A stretch of 31,419 nt of DNA from positions 1 through 31,419 of the IMG/VR virus record IMGVR_UViG_3300037808_001869; one strand, 5' to 3'. Below are positions 24,429-29,405 of the stretch, piece by piece. Source of the stretch: a virus. Under the pieces are notes generated by a model that saw nothing but the letters and a program-made list of their open reading frames with translations, did not search any database and was not told the origin of the DNA. Positions within the stretch are counted from its first letter, which is position 1. Each line of letters opens with the position of its first letter. Both the position numbers and the translations under genes were made by a program.

Positions 24429-24963
24429 GAACGTACTCCTTCGGGACACCAAAATCCATCGGGTTCACGACTTCGATCAGCACCTCCGTGCGGGGGTTGT
24501 CAGGGTCCATGTACTTCAACACCGACCCCATCTGGAAGCGGCTGTCATCGACGCCCAGGGCCTCGGACAAACCGTCCTCGATCAGCTTCAGACGGTTGCT
24601 AGCGTCGAGCCGCTTGAAGCGCTCGCCCGACTTCCTCGTGCCGGCAACCTGCGCGGGCAACGTCACGTTCTTCCCCTTCCGTTTGCCTGGGCGCTCGGGC
24701 AGGGATGTCTTGTGGCGCTCCAGGAAGGATGCGTTCACGAGGGAGTCGAAGAAGAAGTAGTAGGACACCAGCAGCCACTGGTCTTCTCCAGCCGAGGTAA
24801 GCAGCGCGTCCAGATCGTCACCATACTTCTCCCACAAGAAGTCGTAGAAGTTGCGCTTCCACTTCTTCCCCTCTGGCTTGAGCACGCGATGGCTCCCCCG
24901 TACCGTGGCGTAGGCGTGGTTTGTAGTCAGCGGTAGCGCTGGGTAGACGATGAGGACCTCCAT
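24379..24963 (-). CDS. RusA-like Holliday junction resolvase, 194 aa
   Basis: The C-terminal half carries RLDASNRLKLIEDGL followed by ALGVDDSRF (residues about 119-143). This matches the RusA-family core D-x-[DS]-N-x-x-K-x-x-x-D...D-D, with D120, N123, K126, D130 and the D139/D140 pair as likely metal ligands or catalytic residues. RusA makes paired cuts in four-way DNA junctions in phages such as lambdoid types. The protein is longer than E. coli RusA (120 aa), with an insert of Lys/Arg-rich residues (about 82-115) before the core. The start touches the upstream stop as TGATG, so it is coupled; no separate ribosome site is seen. It is one of two resolvase-type nucleases in this block. The position of the signature supports the call well. 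Confidence 0.8.
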   Translation of the reverse strand: MEVLIVYPALPLTTNHAYATVRGSHRVLKPEGKKWKRNFYDFLWEKYGDDLDALLTSAGEDQWLLVSYYFFFDSLVNASFLERHKTSLPERPGKRKGKNVTLPAQVAGTRKSGERFKRLDASNRLKLIEDGLSEALGVDDSRFQMGSVLKYMDPDNPRTEVLIEVVNPMDFGVPKEYVRDLRRAMPRTRYIHQP

Positions 24964-25541
24964 CAGCGCTGCTTACGCCGCCGGCCCACGGCACCGCCTC
25001 GGGTGTGCTGGTGCTGCTCCTGGTCCCGCCGACTCACCTCACGGCTCACCGCGGAGTACCCCTTCTCGGAGGAAGGCACGATGCTCCGGCTCAGCAGGAT
25101 GTGCTGGACCTCGGCGCGCAGGTACTCGTAGCGCAGAGCCACGACTCGAGTGTCGAGGCGGACCATGTCGTCCTTCTCGTACTTCTTCGTCTCCGAACTC
25201 CGGGTCAGTTCTCTCCGCACCTCTGCCTCGGCGGTCCGCAGCGCCTGGTCCAGCGTGGTGCGCTTCGCGTCGACGAGCGCCATCAGCCGGGAGACGTAGT
25301 TGAACCACTCGGTGCACTGCCCCAGCAAGTCTCCCAGCTCTCGCGAGTCGAGGTCCGGGAGGTTGGTGGGGATGGAGCCCGTGAAGTCCTGCGTCGGGGC
25401 CTCTACAGACAGGTCGACCCCGCGGTTCTCCAGTTCGGTGACCCCCTCGTCGTAGGCCGAGGCGTACAGCTTGGCGGCATCTTCGTGTTTCTCCTCCATG
25501 TCAGTCTTCAGGCGCCGGCCGGCGCCGCGTCGTCCACTCAT
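24963..25541 (-). CDS. Helical hypothetical protein, 192 aa
   Basis: The family is not recognised. The ATG at 25541 is chosen: GGAGGAA precedes it by about six bases and it overlaps the previous stop as ATGA. An Arg/Gly-rich start (MSGRRGAGRRLK) is followed by an acidic helical part (EEKHEDAAKLYASAYDEG), a Pro/Asp linker, and a long helical stretch from about residue 75 to 140 with heptad-like Leu/Val spacing (LLGQCTEWFNYVSRLMALVD). The C-terminus is basic (GGAVGRRRKQR). This could be a coiled-coil DNA-binding or scaffold protein. Its neighbours are the Fe-S nuclease and the RusA-like gene, suggesting work in recombination, but no function can be assigned. Confidence 0.65.
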   Translation of the reverse strand: MSGRRGAGRRLKTDMEEKHEDAAKLYASAYDEGVTELENRGVDLSVEAPTQDFTGSIPTNLPDLDSRELGDLLGQCTEWFNYVSRLMALVDAKRTTLDQALRTAEAEVRRELTRSSETKKYEKDDMVRLDTRVVALRYEYLRAEVQHILLSRSIVPSSEKGYSAVSREVSRRDQEQHQHTRGGAVGRRRKQR

Positions 25542-26368
25542 CGGGTCTTCCTCCGGCGGGGCGGGGCGAACTGGCTGAACTTGCAGCTGTGTCGGTAGCC
25601 GCACCCCTTGCAGGTGAACTTGTTAACGACCTTGCCCATGGCGTTGATGGCGCCGGGGCCCTCCTCGTCGGGGCAGTCGAGAACGGAGTCCATGAAGGCT
25701 TCGACGTCGGCCCAGATCTCCTCGTCGAACAGCACGTGGTACTCCACGATCTGCGAGTTGTCCTTGCAGATGTAGACGAAGAGGATGAAGGGGATGTCCA
25801 GCATCTTGGCGTAGGTCATCGCCTGCCACAGGTGCTCAGGCTTTGGCTTCGACAGAGCCTCGAACCCCTTCCGGTTGATCGTCTTGATCTCCTGAATGAC
25901 GCGGATCTTCGGGAAGGTCCAGCGGCCGTCAGCTGACCCCGAGATGAGGCCGTCGGCGTCCTTGGCCCGCACCTCCCGCTCGAAGTCGTCTCCGTACATC
26001 CGCTCGGCGTAGGTTTGCAGCATGTCGTGCAGTTGGTGACCCACGTCGAAGATGAGCAAGAGCTCCGGGTCGTGGATGCTGATCTCCTCCACCGTCCCGT
26101 AGAGGTCAAACCACAGCCTCTGGCGACAGCCGTAAGGGCCGAAGCTCGAGGGGTGGAACACATCCACGGAGCGGGGGTGCTCGTGCATCATCCCCGTGCC
26201 CTCGCAAGGGCCGCAGGCGAAGGACTTGGTGGTCCTGTCTCCGCTCCGCCGGTTGCGGAACTCCTTCATGTACTTCAGCAGATCCGTACGGAAGGAGAAG
26301 GTCTTGAAGACCCCCAGGGCGACGGAAGGACCGACCTTCTTCAGGTCATCCAGAGTGTGAATCTTCAA
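25538..26368 (-). CDS. Cas4/RecB-like PD-(D/E)XK nuclease with Fe-S cluster motif, 276 aa
   Basis: The motif order matches the Cas4/AddB-RecB nuclease family: GC (C81) beside RQRLWFDLYG, GHQLH (about 110-114), SGSADG with D147, QEIKT with E160 and K162, then a HLWQAMTY segment with Q182 and Y186 (Q-x3-Y), and C-x2-C-x5-C (C253, C256, C262). C81 plus the last three Cys form the expected [4Fe-4S] ligand set. These enzymes cut or resect DNA ends and, in phages, may serve recombination or end-processing. An additional CGPC pair (C52, C55) lies near the N-terminus and is not part of the usual set. ATG at 26368 has GAGGAG five bases upstream and overlaps the previous gene by 23 bases. No CRISPR array is nearby, so the CRISPR role is not implied. 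Confidence 0.82.
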   Translation of the reverse strand: MKIHTLDDLKKVGPSVALGVFKTFSFRTDLLKYMKEFRNRRSGDRTTKSFACGPCEGTGMMHEHPRSVDVFHPSSFGPYGCRQRLWFDLYGTVEEISIHDPELLLIFDVGHQLHDMLQTYAERMYGDDFEREVRAKDADGLISGSADGRWTFPKIRVIQEIKTINRKGFEALSKPKPEHLWQAMTYAKMLDIPFILFVYICKDNSQIVEYHVLFDEEIWADVEAFMDSVLDCPDEEGPGAINAMGKVVNKFTCKGCGYRHSCKFSQFAPPRRRKTR

Positions 26369-26852
26369 CTTCTCTCCTCAGTAGGACCAGCAACTGGTCA
26401 AAGTCTTCTTCTCTAAGCACCACGTACGCATGGCGCTGACGCTCCCGGAGGAACTGAACTCGGAGAGCAGGCATCTCCCCGTTCGCTGCTGCCTGCCGTG
26501 CGACCTTGAGCAGGTCGGCCAGGCGGAGCGTGTAGCTCTTGGCCTCGGTCTCCTTATCCTCCTCACGGAGCGTGTCTTTCACGAAGACGTCGGCAGAGAT
26601 AGACAGGGCGCCCCGGTTGCCGGAGCCGGGGGTAGTGCCTCCCCCGATCTCCGCGGCCCGCCGGATCTCGTTCTTCGCACTCCGGCGGATCCGCTTCTTC
26701 GCTCGGCCCCTGCTCTGACTGCGACGTGTCTCCTCCTTGGCGACCAGATCCTTCCTGGGGACGACGTTCTTGCAGCCCCGGCACTGGAGCTTGCGGGTCA
26801 TCCCCAGGAAGGGCTGCCAGGAGTTGTCACCGCAGTTGGGGCAGGCCTTCAC
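26346..26852 (-). CDS. Zinc-ribbon PD-(D/E)XK resolvase-like nuclease, 168 aa
   Basis: An N-terminal zinc ribbon (C4, C7 in CPNCG; C24, C27 in CRGC) precedes a basic Arg/Lys linker (residues 42-66). The C-terminal part has a Gly/Ser-rich GSGN loop (about 76-79), SADVF (D88), EEDKET with E98 and K100, followed by SYTLRLADLLKVARQA and PALRVQF. This order, [ST]G-x-x..D-V...E-x-K-x-T...S-Y-x-[LI]...P-A-L-x-V-x-F, is what I would expect of PD-(D/E)XK phage Holliday-junction resolvase-like proteins, although I cannot confirm a named family. The GTG at 26852 overlaps the previous TGA (GTGA) and fits that coupling; longer frames upstream add only low-quality residues. Overlaps the Cas4-like gene by 23 bases. 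Confidence 0.7.
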   Translation of the reverse strand: MKACPNCGDNSWQPFLGMTRKLQCRGCKNVVPRKDLVAKEETRRSQSRGRAKKRIRRSAKNEIRRAAEIGGGTTPGSGNRGALSISADVFVKDTLREEDKETEAKSYTLRLADLLKVARQAAANGEMPALRVQFLRERQRHAYVVLREEDFDQLLVLLRREVEDSHSG

Positions 26853-27382
26853 CTCTTCTTCTCGGGCCGGACAGGCACGTGCTCGAAGAAGTCCCACGCC
26901 CACTCGAACTGGAACCCTGCGTTGGAGGCCGCGCCCAAGTCGGACATGCGGTCGCCGATGTACATCGCCTTGTCCCGCTCCTCGTCGCTGCCCCCGAGGT
27001 CTTCCCAGTCCGCCCAGCTGTTCAGCATGCCGGGGTTCGGCTTGCGATCCGGGTGGGACTTGTCGACGGCCGGGCAGTAGGCCACGTCGTCGATGTCAAA
27101 CATCTCGCAACCGATCTCCTTGTTGAGCAGGTCCATCGTCTCCCCCAGCAGCGCCTCTGTCTGCTCAGCGGTGACGTGGCCGGCTTCAATGCCGCCCTGG
27201 TTGGTTGCGAACTTCACGGGGATGCCCGCGTCGGCGTAAATGGCGAGTGTCTCGGCGACGCCCCGGTAGATGAACTGCTCACCGAGGTGGTTGGGGGGAC
27301 GCCAAGCAGCCTTGGCGTTGCCTCGAACCGTCTGGTCGAGGTCGAGGACCAGCAACTCAATGCCGGGGCGGGGGTGATCCAT
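26849..27382 (-). CDS. HAD-superfamily phosphatase (HisB-N/PNKP-like), 177 aa
   Basis: Haloacid-dehalogenase motifs are clear: DLDQT with D14 and D16, FATNQGG with T60, HPDRKPNPGML with K114, and MYIGDRMSDL with D144 and D148. FATNQGG and KPNPGM are typical of the branch with GmhB, HisB N-terminal domain and the 3'-phosphatase part of polynucleotide kinase. The GmhB-type Cys/His zinc loop is not complete (only one Cys at about 103), so a DNA or RNA end phosphatase is plausible but unproven. The ATG at 27382 has AGGAG five bases upstream. It overlaps the previous gene by 26 bases and the next by four (GTGA). Neighbours are recombination genes, which favours a nucleic-acid end-repair role over sugar metabolism. 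Confidence 0.8.
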   Translation of the reverse strand: MDHPRPGIELLVLDLDQTVRGNAKAAWRPPNHLGEQFIYRGVAETLAIYADAGIPVKFATNQGGIEAGHVTAEQTEALLGETMDLLNKEIGCEMFDIDDVAYCPAVDKSHPDRKPNPGMLNSWADWEDLGGSDEERDKAMYIGDRMSDLGAASNAGFQFEWAWDFFEHVPVRPEKKR

Positions 27383-27635
27383 TCGTGCTCCTGGTGGGGG
27401 GTGTGCTCCGCTTATCCCGTGACGCCCGGCGGGCGTGCACCTGCCAGAGCAAAGTCACGCCCGCCTCCGTGCATAGGTGCTCGGGATCCGCGTGGCAGAC
27501 AGGGCACCAGCGGCCGTAACCACTGCCGCGGATGGGGACGCGACGACGTTGGTACTTGCGGTACTCCCCTATCCCAAGACCGGCGATGGTGCAGACCACC
27601 ATCGACGAGGCAAACAGAATGAGCGCGAGGATCAT
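27357..27635 (-). CDS. Small membrane protein with Cys motif, 92 aa
   Basis: An N-terminal membrane segment spans about residues 2-22 (LALILFASSMVVCTIAGLG), followed by a positively charged run (YRKYQRRR) and a soluble part with CPVCHADPEHLC, a C-x2-C-x7-C with adjacent His residues, which resembles a zinc-binding knuckle. The C-terminus is Ser/Pro/Arg-rich and probably unstructured; its end is inside the next gene by 26 bases. ATG at 27635 overlaps the previous gene's stop (ATGA). The charge rule suggests the soluble part lies in the cytoplasm. A membrane anchor for replication or a superinfection or host-envelope factor are possible; nothing distinguishes them. Confidence 0.65.
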   Translation of the reverse strand: MILALILFASSMVVCTIAGLGIGEYRKYQRRRVPIRGSGYGRWCPVCHADPEHLCTEAGVTLLWQVHARRASRDKRSTPPTRSTNGSPPPRH

Positions 27636-28855
27636 CGGGGCGGGATGAAGGAGGCCCCGTTCTCGCGAACCTCGTAGTCGATGACGGCGTCACGGAGCCA
27701 CTCCATGGCTCCGTCCTCGTTCTTGAGCAGGGCGAGGAAGGCGTCCTTCCCCTGGGCCTTGAAGATCTCAGAGCCGTCGGAGTGATCCATCAGGTAGTAC
27801 CAGGACCCCTTGCTGACGATGATGCCTCGCAGAAGCCCCGCCATCAGATGCTCACGGAGGAGGTCGATGCCTACGCCGTAGCGGATCTCGTACTCGCCCG
27901 TGCCGCCGTCGTGGCAGCCGGCCTTGCCCTTCATAACGGTCCACTTGATCTTCTTACCGACCCGCTTCCGCTTCCCGCTCGTCTCCTCCCAGAGATCGAA
28001 GGACTCCAGGAAGATGGAGACCAGCTTGATGTGCTTCAGGGCGTAGCCGCCCTGCACGCTCATCTGCTTCATGGCCCCGGCCTTCGGGTTGGCGTTCATC
28101 TTCATCCGGTACTGGTTGATCCCGATGAGCGTCGTGTAGTTCCGCTCTCCGTCCCGGGGAACCACGAACTCCGGGGACAGCCGCCGTGCCCAGGAGGCGT
28201 TGACGTTCGCCCCGCCTCCGCCGGCGTACATCTTGTCCTGCATGTTGGAGCCTTCTTCGGCTTCCGTGAGGATGGAGCCCCAGGAGTCCAGGCCGAGGAC
28301 GTGGTAGGTGCGAGATGCCACGGCGTCGAGGAGCATGTCGTACAACGCCTCGACCGTGCCCGCAGCGAACTCATCGAACTCCCCTGTCTGGCTGCCCATG
28401 ACCGTGCGCTCTTCCTTGGTGAGCTTCCGCTTGAGGGTTGCCTCGATGGCGTCGATCTCCTTGGGGTGGATGGCGATGTTGACGCCGCAGTTGAACTTCG
28501 CGTGCCCCTTGTCGAAGGGCTGCTCTGTCATGGCGATGCCCAGCATCGCGTTCTTGCCCAGGATCTGCTGCTGGTAGCTGAAGACCTGGTTGAGCAAGGT
28601 GGTCTTGCCCGACGACTCGGCACCGATGATCTCGGAGACGCCTCCGCAGGGGAAGCCCCCGTTCAGGGCGAGGTCCAGTTCGAGGATGCCCGTGGGGATG
28701 CGGCGCACCATGAAGGGGGCTTCGTACTCGTCGCCCCGCATGATCAGGCCCGTGTCCTTGTACTCCTTCTTGATGTGGGCCTGGAAGGCCTGGCGGCGCT
28801 CCTGGCGGGTGGGTCCTCCGCCACGTGTGGCGGTCTTTCTCTTCTTAGCGGCCAT
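27632..28855 (-). CDS. RecA/UvsX-like recombinase, 407 aa
   Basis: Walker A is GAESSGKTT (residues 78-86); Walker B is YHVLGLDSWG with D190; a TEQPF segment gives E111 at the place of the catalytic Glu; GINQYR (about 245-250) followed by QGGYALKH (about 268-275) matches the RecA L2 region and the conserved N-Q-x-R and GG-x-A-L-K. These are diagnostic for a RecA-fold strand-exchange ATPase. It is longer than E. coli RecA, partly by an extended basic N-terminus (MAAKKRKTATR) and the part after residue 140. It pairs homologous DNA in recombination-dependent replication and repair. The ATG at 28855 with AAGGGGA five bases upstream is preferred; an ATG at 28891 would add 12 residues and stands directly after a GAGGAG. 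A pair of hairpins lies just upstream. Confidence 0.92.
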   Translation of the reverse strand: MAAKKRKTATRGGGPTRQERRQAFQAHIKKEYKDTGLIMRGDEYEAPFMVRRIPTGILELDLALNGGFPCGGVSEIIGAESSGKTTLLNQVFSYQQQILGKNAMLGIAMTEQPFDKGHAKFNCGVNIAIHPKEIDAIEATLKRKLTKEERTVMGSQTGEFDEFAAGTVEALYDMLLDAVASRTYHVLGLDSWGSILTEAEEGSNMQDKMYAGGGGANVNASWARRLSPEFVVPRDGERNYTTLIGINQYRMKMNANPKAGAMKQMSVQGGYALKHIKLVSIFLESFDLWEETSGKRKRVGKKIKWTVMKGKAGCHDGGTGEYEIRYGVGIDLLREHLMAGLLRGIIVSKGSWYYLMDHSDGSEIFKAQGKDAFLALLKNEDGAMEWLRDAVIDYEVRENGASFIPPR

Positions 28856-28866
28856 AGGGGTCCCTT

Positions 28867-28887
28867 CGAGCCTGCGTGACAGGCTCG
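28867..28887 (-). promoter_or_regulatory. Hairpin just upstream of the recA-like ribosome site
   Basis: A perfect 8-base-pair stem (CGAGCCTG / CAGGCTCG) with a 5-base loop ends just before the AAGGGGA ribosome site of the recA-like gene. It overlaps the alternative ATG (28891) region only at its upstream side. Such a stem could cap the ribosome site, mark a processing site, or attenuate transcription; no T-run follows. Confidence 0.4.
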
Positions 28888-28893
28888 TCATGG

Positions 28894-28909
28894 CTCCTCG
28901 TGAGAGGAG
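28894..28909 (-). promoter_or_regulatory. Second hairpin between the 54 aa gene and the recA-like gene
   Basis: A 6-base-pair stem (CTCCTC / GAGGAG) with a 4-base loop follows the stop of the 54 aa gene by three bases and lies six bases from the first hairpin. The GAGGAG arm could also act as a ribosome site for the 28891 ATG, so folding would hide it. This is a hypothesis from position only. Confidence 0.35.
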
Positions 28910-28912
28910 GAT

Positions 28913-29077
28913 CTACTTCTTGGGGGAGGGCTTCTTCAGCGGGGGCGGGGACTCCCAGGGCTCGGTGCCGTGGGTGTCGGAGATCGGCACGTTCGAGCCG
29001 CGCTTCTCCTGGTCGTTCTTGGCCGCGGTCTTCTCACCGGGTTTGGGCTTGTCGGTCACAACGGCGTACTTTTCCAA
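28913..29077 (-). CDS. Small hypothetical protein with GTEPWE motif, 54 aa
   Basis: The start is TTG at 29077 with a textbook AAGGAG six bases upstream, formed by the last codons of the HU-like gene, whose TAG lies three bases before the TTG. The reading starts M-E-K-Y-A-V-V-T-D, continues with a Lys/Pro-rich part, NVPISDTHGTEPWE in the centre (about residues 29-42), and a Pro/Lys-rich end (PPPLKKPSPKK). Nearly all third bases are G or C, so it is not a chance frame. It is charged and unlikely to fold alone; no metal site. I do not know a named family. Its place between an HU-like gene and a recA-like gene suggests a short accessory to one of them. Confidence 0.68.
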   Translation of the reverse strand: MEKYAVVTDKPKPGEKTAAKNDQEKRGSNVPISDTHGTEPWESPPPLKKPSPKK

Positions 29078-29080
29078 GAT

Positions 29081-29383
29081 CTACTCCTTCAGTGCGTCGC
29101 GCAGACGCTTGGACGGGCGGAACCGAAGGACGTAGTGCACCTCCTGGATGTCGGTTTCCCCGGTCTGGATGTTGTGGCGAGCGCGCCTCGGCCGAAACGA
29201 CGGCTTCAGTGTCCCGAAGCCTTCGATCTTCACCTCGATCTTGTCTCGCAGGGCACCCTCGACCTCGTCGAGTATACACCCCAGAATGTCCGAGACGAGG
29301 GTCTTCTGGTCAGTCTTCAGCATCTTCAGGCCGCCGCCATCCCAGCGGGCGGCGGCCCTCTCGATCAGCTCAGTCTTCGTCAT
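29081..29383 (-). CDS. HU/IHF-family DNA-binding protein, 100 aa
   Basis: The protein matches the HU/IHF fold: an N-terminal helix pair (MTKTELIERAAARW, then TLVSDILGCILDEVEGALRD), the IEGFGTLKPSFRPRRARHN turn and arm entrance, QTGETD in place of the usual NPQTGE, and the closing HYVLRFRPSKRLRDAL helix. HU proteins bend DNA in replication, recombination and packaging. It is slightly longer than bacterial HU (about 90 aa) because of a short insert near residues 14-22. ATG at 29383 has GGAGG five bases upstream. The gene lies 22 bases downstream of the polymerase stop and its end supplies the ribosome site for the 54 aa protein. Phage-coded HU proteins are known, often for nucleoid or promoter control. 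Confidence 0.9.
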   Translation of the reverse strand: MTKTELIERAAARWDGGGLKMLKTDQKTLVSDILGCILDEVEGALRDKIEVKIEGFGTLKPSFRPRRARHNIQTGETDIQEVHYVLRFRPSKRLRDALKE

Positions 29384-29405
29384 CCAAGCCTCCGTTGGTC
29401 ATTTC

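Noticed and set aside
25538-26368. CRISPR system suggested by the Cas4-like protein
   Set aside because: No repeat-spacer array and no other cas gene is seen in the window; phage genomes often carry Cas4/RecB-like nucleases alone.
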